DNA of 64,000 nucleotides from Flaccisagitta enflata (GCA_965153355.1 OZ231128.1:11408001-11472000); one strand, 5' to 3'; positions 27,116 through 39,179 are shown, counted from the stretch's first letter. The notes: generated by a model from the letters alone, not told the origin. Numbers and translations: made by a program.

Positions 27116-27943
27116 ATGGCGGAACCTTTAGGAACTTGGGACACGTTGGGACGGGATACTCCCCCGGACGACGACAACGCGGCCAGAGAAATCGTCAATG
27201 CCCTCGCCGCCTCCGTCGTCCCCACCACCCCTGCCGCCCCCGTCGTCCCCGCCACAGCAATGGATACCTTGCCGGACTTAACCAACGACGCTATCACAGC
27301 CAGTAACGACATCATCACCAACATCACCAACGCCAACAACGCCACCACCGCCGCTCCTCTTCCCATCGGTCCAAGACTCGGATCCCTGACGCATCTTCAA
27401 TTTGCGCTCGTGTTTGTGTTGTGTTCCGTGTTGCTGCTTTTGTGTTTGTGCTTCGTCATTGTCAGGCTGAGATGGTGTTGCAAACGAGTTAGAAAAGGTG
27501 GAAAAGGAAAGGAAGACGAGGAGAAAGGCGGCGGAGTTGGCGGCAATGGCAAAGGAGGAGGAGGAGGGGGAGGAGGATGTGGTAAAAAGTTAGAGGATGT
27601 GGAAGAAGCGAAACAGGAATTATTGGCGGCCGAAGGGGGCGAAGGTTCGCTGAGCGCGAGCTCCTCGCAAATGGGCGAGGGTAAACTAGTGATGTCTCAA
27701 CATGGAGACACGATAGAGACCATTCAAGAGGAGGAGGATGTGGAATCGATGACGACGGAAATGACACCTCCACCGCCACCTTCGTCATCATCATCAACTC
27801 GCGACGCCACCGTCGCGGCCGCCGCAGCCACGACCGCCGCCGCCACACCGCCGCCGCCACCGCCGTCATCATCATGGAGGAGGAGGAGGAGGAGGAGCAG
27901 GAAGAGGATAGGAAGAAAGGAAGGAGCCCGGCACCCATTTTAG
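27116..27943 (+). CDS. Single-pass membrane protein, N-terminal part (frame broken at end)
   Basis: The first in-frame ATG after two stops, in a strong Kozak context. Residues 1-90 are Thr/Ala/Pro-rich with sequons NIT (69) and NAT (75). There is no cleavable signal peptide. A hydrophobic segment at about 92-117 (LQFALVFVLCSVLLLLCLCF) is followed by a basic, Cys-containing stretch (RLRWCCKRVRKGGK), so an outside N-terminus with a cytoplasmic tail is likely. The tail has Gly-, Glu- and Pro/Ser-rich parts and an EEEDVESMTTEM stretch. After SSSW (residue ~258) the frame becomes Arg-only repeat (WRRRRRR) and stops at 27943. At the same place the -1 frame begins a long acidic frame reading MEEEEEE. 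I think the two are one gene. The layout recalls synaptotagmin N-termini, but no C2 domain follows. I do not recognise the family. Confidence 0.6.
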   Translation: MAEPLGTWDTLGRDTPPDDDNAAREIVNALAASVVPTTPAAPVVPATAMDTLPDLTNDAITASNDIITNITNANNATTAAPLPIGPRLGSLTHLQFALVFVLCSVLLLLCLCFVIVRLRWCCKRVRKGGKGKEDEEKGGGVGGNGKGGGGGGGGCGKKLEDVEEAKQELLAAEGGEGSLSASSSQMGEGKLVMSQHGDTIETIQEEEDVESMTTEMTPPPPPSSSSSTRDATVAAAAATTAAATPPPPPPSSSWRRRRRRSRKRIGRKEGARHPF

Positions 27944-28306
27944 CGCCAACAATATCCCATCACCCTGCAACAGTTGAAGATAGTCGCCAACAGCAACAAC
28001 AATTACAACAACAATTACAACAACAGCAACAAATTCTACTTCAACAGCAAATGCAACAGCAACAGCAACAACTTCAACAGCAACAACTTCAACAGCAACA
28101 ACTTCATATACAGCAACTGCAACAGTCGTCTCATAGCGGTGGAACTGTCACTGTGGAGATCAATGACTCTGAACAGCATCATCGCGCTTCCACCATCTCT
28201 ACAACTGAGTCGTTGATACAACAACGTCAAAGCCAACAGCTCATCTCAGAGGAAACCAACATCAGCACTAGCGTAACAAGCAGTATCGTGCAACAGCAAC
28301 AACTAG

Positions 28307-28392
<86 letters not shown>

Positions 28393-30375
28393 CCATCTCC
28401 CATCATAAAAGACAGAAACCTTACTCAAATCTACAATATGCACACACATGGATTCACTCAATCTGACGACAGTCTTACCAACAATGTGCTTCAGCAAAAC
28501 TACGCTTATGGAAATCAAAAGGAATACACTGGCTACGCTTCTGCCGCCGCCGCGGCAAACAACCAAGACTTACTTCAATTCTACGATGATGCAGACGCAA
28601 CTCCCTCGCCTCCCATCTTACCCCCCAAAAAATCAACTCAGCAAAAGACCACCGATGAGTTGGAAGAAGACGTGATCACAGATACACATGACAATGACAC
28701 CAAACCTGTAACTGCGCCCCCTCTTGAAAGTCATTCTATGGAACCAATGGAGGCACCTAGCAAAGAGTTAGTAGATGATACAAGAAATCTGATGCTGGAT
28801 AGGGACGCTGATGAAATTCCCGTCGAAACCACAGTTGGCATGGTGGAGGATATTATGGATGCGCCGGTGGCAGTCCATGTGGAGGAACCAGAAGTGATGG
28901 GTAATGACGATGTGGATGAATCTGATGGGCAGCCACCCCAAACCATCGATTCCACTCCAGGGGACAACAAGTTGACGGATATCCAAATCATGGTGCAGGA
29001 AGCTTCTTTTCAAGCGACTTCCGATTCCGAAGATGATGACAACCTTAAACGATTGAGTATGCAGTCTGATAGAAGCAATGACGCTGTGGTTACCCAATCA
29101 ATGGGATTTAATGAACCTATTGAGGAAGCCATGCCAGAACCCCAAGTACCAGAAATGGATCCTGAACCTATGCAGCACCAATATCAGATGGATCACGCCA
29201 GTGATTACGGCCTGCAACAAGACATTGAAGAAGATACCATGAATTACCATCAATACGATGATCATCACGAGATGACCAATTACACTCAAGAGCATGATGA
29301 AGTTTCAGAGGAGAGACCAGAGGTTGAGAGCCGTGATATGATGGCGGAGACCATGAAAGTCATTTCCGAAGTTCACGAAGTCATGCAAAAGCACGTTGTT
29401 CAACCATCGACGGGGGAAAGTGACGAAGATGACATTGATCACTCGAACCCCGTCGCCAATAACTGGTTATCTATGCAACAGCCAAACCCCCAACAACATG
29501 TGACAGAAGCACAAGATGAGATTCCAAATCAGATTGACCAGGAGCCTTTAATGCCTCCTGAGATGATGATGAACTACGGAAGCTCATCGGCACCTTACCC
29601 TGAAGAACCAGAGGAGAGGGGGCAGGTGGGAGAGGGATTCCAAGATGGAGAAACCTTGATGCATCAGAAAAGGGAGGAAGAGGAAAGGGAGGAAGAGGAA
29701 AGGGAGGAAGAGGAAAGGGAGGAAGAGGAAAGGGAGCCAGATTATGGTAAAGGGGTTGAAGAAGAAGAACCAGAAATGGGGCAATACCATCACGATTTGC
29801 GGGACTCGCAAGGGTTAAATGGCGACGCGTATGACGGGATCAATATGGCCTACGCACTCCCCGTCCAAGATGATGGAGATGATTCGTGTCTGCCAGCCAA
29901 TGATCTCCTGCAAACCGAACATGAAAATGGTCTTCCATCGCTACAAGGATACAATAACGGCGTTTACCACGACGAACAGGAGGCCGAAGAACAAGAAGCA
30001 GAAGAGGAAATGGGTCTTCCAAGTCAGGACATTGGTCAAGAGGACAATTTCATGTACGATCAGAGCCACCTTTTACAACATGGACTTTCCCAACAAGAAC
30101 AACAACAACAGCAACAACACGGCGGGCTTCCAACTCCTCCCCCAGATTCACCGAGTCTGTTGATGCGACCGGACGATCAACAGCAACTTGATATGCAACA
30201 ACAACACCACCCAGACTGGATGGCTTCTCCCAGCAAAATCACCACCCAACCCCACGAAATGGAAACTGAAACTGGATACTCATCAATGCCCCCGATGATG
30301 CCACCGTCATTAGGCAATGACTATCAAATGCCGCAGGGCAATGGAGGAGATATAGAACCAGATGAATTCCTGTAA
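27874..30375 (+). CDS. Large acidic, glutamine-rich protein or C-terminal part of the preceding frame
   Basis: An 833-codon frame, open from the stop at 27682, whose first ATG (27874) lies inside the upstream frame, one base back. Codon use and composition look genuinely coding: about 35 glutamines from CAA/CAG near 28290-28392, further Q-rich parts at both ends, four REEEE repeats (15-bp unit, about 29670-29735), and many Met/Asp/Glu-rich segments. The C-terminus has LPTPPPDSPSLLMRP and ends IEPDEFL. No enzymatic domain, membrane segment or zinc finger was seen; it looks like an intrinsically disordered cytoplasmic or nuclear region. Joined to 27116-27870 by a one-base shift it would make a protein of roughly 1,090 residues. 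It could instead be a separate start, a spliced product or a programmed -1 shift; no clear slippery heptamer is evident in the GGA/CAT repeats. Confidence 0.65.
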
Positions 30376-30397
30376 AAGTGATATGAAGGGGACACGG

Positions 30398-30401
<4 letters not shown>

Positions 30402-30480
<79 letters not shown>
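30402..30480. repeat. (GA)n tract 25 bp after the stop codon
   Basis: Almost perfect GA dinucleotides in the presumed 3' untranslated region; if transcribed, the mRNA carries about 80 nt of GA. Confidence 0.92.
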
Positions 30481-30482
<2 letters not shown>

Positions 30483-30489
30483 AGAGAGA

Positions 30490-31160
30490 GATTGTAAAAT
30501 CCTGCACGTAAGTCTGCATAGTTTCACAAAGATTTCTTAGTCAGTTCTTGGCCGTGTCATACTGGATCTATTGGGATAGGTTTAGATGTCATTGAGGAGG
30601 TAGAGCGTCACTACGATTAGTGTTTATGTTGAACAATTGTTTTGGCTTCCAGAGAAGACACCTTTGAAAAATGAATTCTTTTCAATCCATTCATCTGTGA
30701 TCATGCCCGTCTCATAGTAGACTTGAAAGTAAAGCCTCCAACTTTGCCAAAGTCAGCATTTTAGCCAGCAACTTCTTTAAATTACTCACATGTGAAGTTG
30801 ACATTGAACCTAAGACTTAAAGAAATGACAGCATAACATTAACGTTGAGATCCAGAGTTGTTTATGACAAAGAAATTGATGATGAATGTAACAAGAGCTG
30901 TCTCCTTTTGTTTGACCCTCTGACTGTCACATGTAGGCAAAGAAATCGATTATGACTAAAACTGTTGTTTGACCCGCTGAGAGTCGCATGTAGTACTGTT
31001 AATTTGTTCTCTAATCTGAAAGAAATAGTTAACATTTTTAGCAGATTATGATCAGAATTTGAGTCAAGTAAGCATCTTCAAAGGAAGCTTTCCGTAACAT
31101 TTGTCATATTTTTTACCCTTCTTTCTATCAAATATCTGATTACTCTGATGAATGATTTTT
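30490..31160. other. Presumed 3' UTR / intergenic, no element seen
   Basis: No AATAAA was found in this stretch; the first ones downstream lie within or just after a foldback element (about 31929, 31964, 32270). No gene, repeat or exon was recognised. Confidence 0.4.
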
Positions 31161-31541
31161 AGTCGCGTGCACGCGACTCTACACCCCGCTTTGTCGGTCC
31201 GTCCGTCGGTCCGTTCGTCCGTCGGTCCGTCCGTCGGTCCGTCCGTCCGTCCGTCACACTTTACTTTTTTTGTAATATAACGTCAACTCTTAGGTCATTT
31301 TAAGTTTTTTTTAGTCATTAATAGTTATTTTAAGTCATTTTGAGTCATTCTAAGTCATTTTAAGTCATTCCAAGTCATTTTAAGTTATTTTAAGTCATTT
31401 TTGGTCATTAAGTTTTTTAGTCATCTTAAGTCCTTTTTTGACATTTTAAGTCATTCTAAGTCATTCTTAGTCATTCTAAGTCATTCTAAGTCTTTCTTAC
31501 CCTGTAAGTCTCGCACGCGACTTATAGGTGTTGGCCTTGTT
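31161..31541 (+). mobile_element. Helentron-like element, family B with TAAGTCATT repeats
   Basis: It starts AGTCGCGTGCACGCGACTC after TTTTT and has a long CCGT/CGGT tract and CACACTTTACTTTTTTTG. Then come about 25 imprecise TTTTAAGTCATTC units, and the end GTCTCGCACGCGACTTATAG, GGTGTTGGCCTTGTT. Confidence 0.87.
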
Positions 31542-31695
31542 TCCCCTCACTTTGATTTGAACTGCCAATTTGTTAGCGGGTTTTTCAAGTAAAATTTCTC
31601 CCAATCATCTTATTTACGAAAAAGAATTCGCGTTTACTACCTTTTGATTACCACCAAGAGATTTACAATCACTGCCGGATTCATAAATCCTTGTA

Positions 31696-32222
31696 CAGTC
31701 AGTGGACAAAACAAAATAGGTAAAGAGCTCACTCTGTTGGCTTTGATCCAACTTACTGTTATTAAACAGCAGGCTGTAAATAACAACTGATTGTAAAAAT
31801 TACAGCCGGCTGTCATGCTACAAAGTCGGCATAAATCCAACTTTCACCAAATAGAACGAGACCTGCAAATTCATAATCCTGGTGAAATTCTGACAAGTTT
31901 GATATGTCACAACATATACTTTTATATGAAAATAAAAAACTTTTGTCAACGTTTAATAAAGTTATAATACAATATTCAAAGATTATTTCTCATAAAAATT
32001 GTTAAGTGTGACATGTCAAACTTCTCAGAGTTTTATCAGGATTATGAATATGCTAGTCATGTTCTATTCTATTAAGGTTGGATTTTTGCCGACTTTGTAA
32101 GATGACAGCCGGCTGTAATTTTCACAACCAGTTGTTGTTTACAGCCTGGTGTTTGATAACAGTAAGTTGGATCAAAGCCAACAGCGTGAGCTCTTTACCT
32201 ATTTTGTTTTGTCCACTGACTG
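31696..32222. mobile_element. Foldback MITE FB4, copy 2 (TSD TGTA)
   Basis: A 527-bp near-palindrome with the same ends as 10920-11445 (CAGTCAGTGGACAAAAC / CCACTGACTG), flanked by TGTA at 31692-31695 and 32223-32226. Confidence 0.9.
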
Positions 32223-32689
32223 TGTATGCCAACGAAAGAAGCTTTTTTTAAGAGAGTCCTAACATTGAACTTAATAAAAGCGATTAAAAGAAGCAAAAAA
32301 AAAAAAGCTTTTTGTTATTTTGCCTCTCGATTTGATATTTGTCGTGTTCTCCATGATTTTGATCTTGCTTATTTGCCACTTCCAATCATGTTTCACAATT
32401 TCATTTCTTTATTTTCATTTGAATCGAATAAAAAAGAGCCACGAGGGTTAACCTTGAGTAGAAATCGCCTTTGCTCTTTCATGTTTCATGTAGTAGATCT
32501 TAGAATACTCGTCACTGACAGACAGACAGACAGATATCATTACTTCCCTCAGTATTTACAAGACAGTATAATCACAATCCAAAGCTGTAGGAAGTGATGA
32601 CGAAAGTCCAAGTAAAGCGTTTTTTTGAAAAGAAAGACTCAATTAGACTCTTTGAATACATGGCATTTGCTTTGTCAAGTGATCTTTTT

Positions 32690-32986
32690 CAGGGGCGTAT
32701 ACAGTTGAGTGGCTTTTGAATTCTTTCCCACCCCCACCCCTCTAGTTTCCCGGGGAGGTTAAAAAATCACACGAACTTAAGTCCCTTAAAGTACAAATAT
32801 GGTTACATTTCAGTCAAAAAAGCAAAAATTTGTGCTGTAGTTGTCTATCATGTTTTGGAGCTACTTGTAGTATACAATCTTTAAAGAAATTCTCTTTTCT
32901 CCTTTTTTAGGCTTAGATTTTTTCCCTATCTCCAAACCCTTGGGGGGGATGGGGGTGGTAGAAATACTTAACTTTATACATCCCTG
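32690..32986. mobile_element. Probable hAT-like MITE, ~297 bp
   Basis: CAGGGGCGTATACAGTTGAG at the left pairs with CTTTATACATCCCTG at the right. CCCCACCCC/GGGGGTGG runs lie inside both ends. The flanks ATCTTTTT and TTCTTTTT are similar but not aligned as a perfect duplication. Confidence 0.55.
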
Positions 32987-33689
32987 AGTTCTTTTTACAA
33001 AGGCTCGAAAAAAAAAAGAAATCTCTAAACTTGCATGCAAATCTTTCCGTCTCTTTAAAAAATGGTTTCACATGATTATGATGATTTGTTTTTGACTTTC
33101 TCTCATCATCTTTACATTCACATTTAAATAGCTTCTACCCTTTTCAACTTTCCAACTCAAGTAGAAAATGTGATGTTTACCTGCATGACAATTTGGCTAA
33201 GTGTCTCTGTCTGTTTGTAAAATGTATTCTTCTGATTATCTTGTTCTTTTTTCATTTTATAGAACCAAATTTGATCGTGCTTTCATAGGTATGATCGTGT
33301 TTGAATGGATCTATAGGTTAAAACTGTGCCTAAATGTACTTGTTGTTGTTCTGCTAGTATGCTAAACCTACGCTTCATTTACATAGGAACAAGGGAGCTG
33401 ATAATTAGGACCTTTGAATTAGTCTTTTTTGTAAATTTGTAGTATTTCTGCTTCGTTCTCTTTTCGTGATTATTTGAACTGATCCATCTTTAAGTATTTT
33501 TGTGATTACAACCTCATACTTATTCTATGGTAAATGTTTTGTTAAACATTGAGTTTCATTAATCGTTAATTCAGGTTCAACAAAGCGTCAATTAGAGATA
33601 TTTAGTTGCGCAAAAGCCGTCATGTGGTACCATATCCCCGCGGACGCTAATACGAATGTACAGTTAGGACGGCCTCGCGTTTGTGTTCA
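32987..33689. other. AT-rich intergenic sequence, nothing recognised
   Basis: No open frame with coding character and no repeat ends were found. Confidence 0.4.
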
Positions 33690-35450
33690 AATACTACGCA
33701 AATGAAAAAAAAGACGCACCTTGGTATACACCCTCTTTAGATCGATTTCTAAACTACTGCGCAAAAAGTCTTCAAATTTTGAGTGAATAACCTTGGGGAA
33801 AGAAAAAATGGCGGATTTTTAAAACCTTTCTTCTGTACCTCAACGTAAGAAAAATAGGTTAAAATTGGTGATGCGTGGAAAGCTCTTCGAAAGATCTTTC
33901 ATTTGAATCGTGTCTGGAAATTTTAGCTCAAATGGTTTGGAAGCTACAGTGATTTGAAAAATACTACTCATTTTCTGGTCTGCCCGTATCGCAATGGAAG
34001 GGAATTAGAAAAAAATATAAAGTTATAGAAATGATAGAAGACTTGATCCAATTGCGACAAAATTTTAGGTGGTGATTAGGTTGTATGTCTTCTCATACCA
34101 AATCAATTTTTGTGTTAATCGGATGATTTTTACTATGGTTTTCATATTTTTTTTATTCCAGATCTCAGCAAAACAGACCAAAATTGACATCCTTTGCTAT
34201 AGTTGCGTTTAAATCACTACTGTCTTAACAAAACATTTTTTTTACGATCCAGCCTAAAGATCTTTCCCAGAGCTTCAAAACCGTCATGAATTTGATGTGA
34301 TTTTTGTCAAATTTTCATAGTGAAAATGATTTAAAAAGAAAAAGGTGGTTATCTCATTACCTCGGGTTTTTCTTGAAAATTTCAAAATCTTTCTCATGAC
34401 AAAAAGGACAGAAAAAATTGTCCGATTTGGATAATTTTTTAGGAGCTGTTAGATGAAGGTATGTATTGCTTCCAGTTCAAATTTCATCAAAATCAGAGAA
34501 GTTTTTCTATGGTTCTTTGATATTCATCTTTGAGCAATCATTCTTGACATGATGTCAGAGCAGAAAAGGGGTAGTCTCATTCAAATAGCTCTAACTTTAA
34601 AACGGTTTGAGCCAAAGTTTCCAGACACGACTCAAATGAAAGATCTTTCGAAGAGCTTTCTAAACATCACCAATTTTCATTTTTTTTCTCAATTTAAGGT
34701 AGATAGAATTAGTTTACAAAATTCCGCCATTTTTTATTTCCCCAAGGTTATTGGTAACATATGACGGTTTTTTATGTAAAACATTAGATAGATACTAAAT
34801 ACTAAATAAATGGGTCACACCAAAACACTGAAAAGAACACCCATTTTTTGAGCCACTAAAATTTTTCCCTGGCTTTTTTTCAAAGAGCCGTCTTTTTCTG
34901 CTTGTTTTTACCAAACATATCGACCTAAAATTAAACCCTAAGAATGGTTTCAAATGATTGATGATTACTTGAAGTTAACAAATAAGCTGTTGACTCTGAG
35001 AAAATTTTGATATCTAGTGGGATTTAATGGATTTTGGATGATTTTTGAAGAAATCGTGAGAGCCAAACAAAAAAAATCACTATAATTCCCTATCACTTTA
35101 ATTTACTCAGATATTATGAAACCAGTCACATTTTCAAGCAAAACGGAAGTCTACGAATTATCATCTGTAATCTATAAATGTTCTTAGAGTTCCAATTTCA
35201 TCCATCTAGAATTTATAGGTAGAAAATAACGAGCTTCATTGAAAAAAAGGTTGGAAAAAGTTTATTTTGCTCCTAAAAAGTGCCGTTCTTTCAGTGTGAT
35301 ACAAGATTTAAAGTACTAAGATCTGAGGTTTTGCAGAGTAAAACCGTCACACATTAGCAATATTCACTGAAAATTTGAACTTATTGCCCCGAAATTTAGG
35401 AGTTATAAAGTTTTTGCTAGGTCGATCTAAAGACGGTGTAAGTTCATAAA
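33690..35450. repeat. Large imperfect inverted repeat
   Basis: Outer landmarks GATCGATTTCTAAACT (~33740) and GGTCGATCTAAAGACGG (~35420) are reverse-complementary in part. An inner pair, about 33765-33985 and 34545-34770, shares ATAACCTTGGGGAAA against TTTCCCCAAGGTTAT, and AGCTCTTCGAAAGATC against GATCTTTCGAAGAGCT. Arms are diverged and interrupted, suggesting an old foldback element about 1.7 kb long. Confidence 0.65.
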
Positions 35451-36465
35451 ACAAGTACAAAACGTCTTTTGAACTTTTATCGGACAAGGTGATTTTGAAT
35501 GTATCTCAAACCGTTTAAAGGATACAGCCTGTCAAAGTGAAACACAGTTTTTGTCCAAATGCCTCTTTTTCAATGGGACTGCAAAAGCAAATTTGGGAAT
35601 GTTTTCATTCACACTAACGCTATCTGCCCATTTCTAAACGAAAAGAGATAGAAATACTTGATTGGCTTTCTAACGGTACAGAATTTCATTCAGTTTTGAT
35701 TTCTAATAGTCTAATCAACCATTCAAAATGGAGTCTTTCTTGAAAAATTTGTATAGTAACTATGCAACCGCCGTATGACAATATACTACAGTTGGATAGC
35801 TTAGAGCCAAGAAATAATAAAAAATCCCTGAAATTTTGATGTTCAACGCAAATTGTTTTAGTGCCATCACTTATCTTGATGATTATAAAAATATTTTGTA
35901 ATCCATGAACAAATTGAAGTGCTTAGAACTGTTTTAATGATGGCACCATGAACAGATTTATTACTAAATTTGTTATCATTTCATTCCGTGATAAAGTTTA
36001 AACATAGAAAATATGATTTTTCTTGACTACCTGTCTTTTTCCGAATGGTATTTCTGATTTACTGAAGCTAGATAAAACACTAAGGAATCATCGTAGAGCT
36101 TTCTAATGATCAAGGATTTTACTACAGGGAATATCCCAGGAAACGCCACCGAAGTCAAAGAAAACATTATATTTCCACTTCTAGAAATGATAATCCAACT
36201 CTGAAAAAAAAAAACACTTTTAAACCGATTCTATATGATACAAAGTAAGTGAGCACAATTTTAAATCTGCAGCTGTAGGATTGAAAGAAACTTGAAAGTT
36301 GGCGAGGCATGCATTTTCTTGTTTGCGGGTTTTGGAGTGGTTACACTAATTTCGATGAAATTTCCAATTTATTGAGCCTGAACCACGGGCTTGGGCTTAA
36401 ATCAAAGATAATTTGAAGTAGATTATGAATTTGTAAAATGACCAAGCTTTTATTCTATGAATGTC
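35451..36465. other. AT-rich intergenic sequence, nothing recognised
   Basis: No repeat match within the window and no coding signal. Confidence 0.4.
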
Positions 36466-36845
36466 AAGGTGCACACGAAGAAGCAATTTTCACGGTCAAA
36501 TCATAGTCTAGAAAGAAAAAAATGATAAATTCATAATTTTTTAAAAAGAACTGATATTTTTGGTATAAATCATTAATTTTTTTGCATTGAGAATCATTTT
36601 TGTGTTGAAAACCAGTTGAAAAAATTGAGAGAGAAAAAAGAAAATTAGCCTCCATTCCTTGAATTGTCTTTTGTGAAATTTTTAATCTGTCTCTGAATGC
36701 AAAAATTTGCATTTCTAAGAACATGGCCCTGTTCTAAAGACATATAAGAAAAGGGCCATGTTCTTAGAAATGCAAAATTTTGCATTCAGAGAGAGATTAA
36801 GAATTTCACGCAAAATGATTTTCCAAATTTGCTGTTCCTGTGCAC
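36466..36845. mobile_element. Repeat H (MITE with internal palindrome), copy 1
   Basis: It begins AAGGTGCACACGAAGAAGC and TTTTCACGGTCAAATCATA. A perfect-looking inner palindrome centres near 36740 (TTCTAAGAACATGGCCC / GGGCCATGTTCTTAGAA). It ends CCAAATTTGCTG ... GTGCAC. The same element lies in the opposite orientation at 41016-41378. Confidence 0.75.
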
Positions 36846-37190
36846 TGTTCTGTATAATCAGAAATTAGCCTATCAAAGGCCAAAAACAACATTTTTGCTA
36901 TAGAAACCCTTGTGAAAAATGTATGAATTCGATGGAAATATGAGGAGAAACTCACAAAACATTTCAGAAACTAGATTTTCATGAAAATATCTTCAATTTG
37001 ATACCGTCTCCAGCCGTTGGGCACAATTTAATGATGGTTTTCTGATGAAACAAGGCCGGATACACGGCAAAAATCTGTCTCATAATTAGTATCACAGCAT
37101 TGGAATACTTAATAAATTCATTTCACTATCGATTTATTTTTTACAAATACCTTCACTGATCTAAATATTGATATACTTTTACCATAAACA

Positions 37191-37372
37191 TATCCGGATA
37201 CACGGCTACCTAAATCGCGTGCGGGTGGGCAGGGGCCATATTTCAGGTAACTAGACCATTTGGGCAGGAGCAGTGAGGTCTTAAAATAAAAATGGTAAAA
37301 AAAGGTAAAGTGTGACCAACCAACCAACCGACGGACGGACAAAGCGGTGTGTAGAGTTACGTGCACGCGACT
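37191..37372 (-). mobile_element. Helentron-like element, family A (plus a 3' stub at 37051-37071)
   Basis: On the minus strand it starts AGTCGCGTGCACGTAACTC and has CCGCTTTGTCCGTCCGTC, GCTCCTGCCCAAATGG and GCCCCTGCCCACCCGCACGC. It ends GCCGTGTATCCGG, where the tail has changed. The separate short motif AACAAGGCCGGATACACGGC at 37051 is an isolated 3' end. Confidence 0.78.
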
Positions 37373-37426
37373 AAAAAGTAGTTTTGACCAAATTACCTTA
37401 ATGGCGTAGAGGCTAAGACATGTATA

Positions 37427-38045
37427 CACAGTGGGCCTTAATTAGATATGGGTTCAAAAAAATCCTCTGCAGTAGTGACTAGTACTAATAGATACATTTT
37501 ATAGTAAAAAATTGATATTGACTCTTAAAAAAAAAATTTTCCTTGAAAATTTTTGCAAAAATCACTAAAATCTGTTGATTTTCTTATACATTTATTCATA
37601 AATCTCAATGATCCATCAATTTTAAAATTCTGATTTAAGATTCATACTCCTGGTAAAATTTCCAATCATTTGATAGGTCACACTGTATACTTTCATGTAA
37701 AAATTAAATTTTCATATTTTAGGCCACCGTTACATTTTTGTTACGGTGATATAGAAAATGAAAATTTTATTTTTACATGAAAGTATATAGTGTGACCTAT
37801 CAAATGATTGGAAATTTTACCAGGAATGTGAATCTTGAAACAGAATTTCAAAATTGATAGATCATTGAGATCTATCTATGAATATATAAGAAAATGGACA
37901 CATTTTAGTGATTTTTGCAAAAATTTTCAAGGGAAATTTTTTTTAAAGGATCAGTATTGATTTGTCACTATAAAATGTACCTATTTGTACTAGTCACTAT
38001 TGTTGAGGATTTTTTTGAACCCATATCAAATTAAGGCCCACTGTG
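37427..38045. mobile_element. Foldback MITE with CACAGTGGGCC ends, 619 bp
   Basis: Arms of about 300 bp are nearly perfect inverted repeats (CACAGTGGGCCTTAATTAG against AATTAAGGCCCACTGTG). TATA occurs on both borders (37423-37426, 38046-38049), so a TA or TATA duplication is likely. The core carries TGATAGGTCACACTGTATAC, shared with the FB4 and 17.2-kb foldbacks. Confidence 0.88.
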
Positions 38046-38371
38046 TATATTGAGAATTTTAAAAAAAGATAGTGATGGGAAATCCAGAGCTTTAATCTTG
38101 TTTTATATTCATTTTCTGAGTTTTGTGGTGCCATTTTTTCAAAGATTAGACTTTCCAATATCAATACAATCTAGTAGTTCACAAACGCTGTGGCATAGTT
38201 ATCGCTAGCTTTTCAGATTCATCAGCAGTAAAGACTTATGATCAATTCTCAATTTTTAGTTAAAAAGGATTTGAACCCACTACTATGTTTTAAAAATTTC
38301 ATAATACCAGGTCAATATTTTGTATGGTTTTCCCTCATTTGAAGTTGTGACAATTAATATGAGACAGATGT

Positions 38372-38546
38372 TACCCCAGTCGCGTGCGGGTGGGCAGGGG
38401 CCATATTTGAGGCCACTTTATCATTTGGGCAGGAGCAGTGAGGCCAAAGAACGCAAAAACCCCAAAAAAGTAAGGTGTGACGGACCAACGGACAGACCAA
38501 CAGACGGACCGACAAAGCGGGGTGTGGAGTTGCGAAGCATGCGACT
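38372..38546 (-). mobile_element. Helentron-like element, family A, 3' hairpin lost
   Basis: On the minus strand AGTCGCATGCTTCGCAACTC, CCGCTTTGTCGGTCCGTC and GCCCACCCGCACGCGACTGG. The terminal GCCG/CGGC hairpin and TTGTT are missing. Confidence 0.75.
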
Positions 38547-38561
38547 AAAAAAGTGATTTTT

Positions 38562-38764
38562 GGTTGCGGACATGCAACTCTATAAGAGTCTTTGTCCATC
38601 CATCCGTCGTTCCGTCCATCATCACGAGTAAAAAAGTGGGAAGATGAGCATTTTAGAAACTTTTTGTGTTGGAAAGAGGGTTGGGTGGGGTGTAGGGTGT
38701 GGATGGGAGTTGGCTGCCCCTGCCGACCTGTCCACAACAATAATGTGACCCCGCATCACTTGTT
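38562..38764 (+). mobile_element. Helentron-like element, family C
   Basis: TTTTT then GGTTGCGGACATGCAACTC, TATAAGAGTCTTTGTCCATC and GTAAAAAAGTGGGAAGATGA. It ends CTGTCCACAACAATAATG, then GTGAC-CCCGC-ATCAC and TTGTT. Confidence 0.85.
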
Positions 38765-38809
38765 CTCAAAAATTGGGCGTATTTCACTTGTTCCGTGTAG
38801 TTTATTTTT

Positions 38810-39015
38810 AGTTGCGGACATGCCACTCTATATGAGGCTTTGTCACTTGGTCCGTCGGTCCGTTGGTCCGTCGGGGCGTTGGTCAGCACAAGTAAAAAAG
38901 TGGAAAACTGAGCGTTTAAGGTGTATGTGTGTGGTTGGGGTGGGGGCCAAGGGGAGTTGATGGGGGTTGGTTGCCCCTGACCACCCGTCCCAATGATATT
39001 GTGACCCCGCGTCAC
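38810..39015 (+). mobile_element. Helentron-like element, family C, tail diverged
   Basis: AGTTGCGGACATGCCACTC, TGAGGCTTTGTCACTTGGTC and CCGTCGGTCCGTTGG. It ends CCGTCCCAATGATATTG and GTGAC-CCCGC-GTCAC. TTGTT is replaced by AATCA. Confidence 0.8.
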
Positions 39016-39179
39016 AATCAATGTTGCTAGTCTCACATAGATAAAATCAGTTGAAAAGTTCTTCCAGGAACTTTTTTTCAGAATTAGATTATCGTTTCTA
39101 GAAGCTGAAATATGACGTTTTCTTTGGTGGCTTTTGGCGGGGTACTCCCTGTATGTTTTTATCCTATTGCTTGAATGGG

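Noticed and set aside
27116-27700. Synaptotagmin N-terminus
   Set aside because: The layout (outside Thr/Pro-rich segment, membrane segment, Cys and Lys cluster, Gly-rich linker) is similar, but neither frame contains a C2 domain and the linker sequence is not the conserved one.
27874-27943. Programmed -1 frameshift as the preferred explanation
   Set aside because: No clear X-XXY-YYZ slippery site followed by a stable structure was seen, and the break lies in a triplet repeat where indel errors are likely. It is kept only as an alternative.
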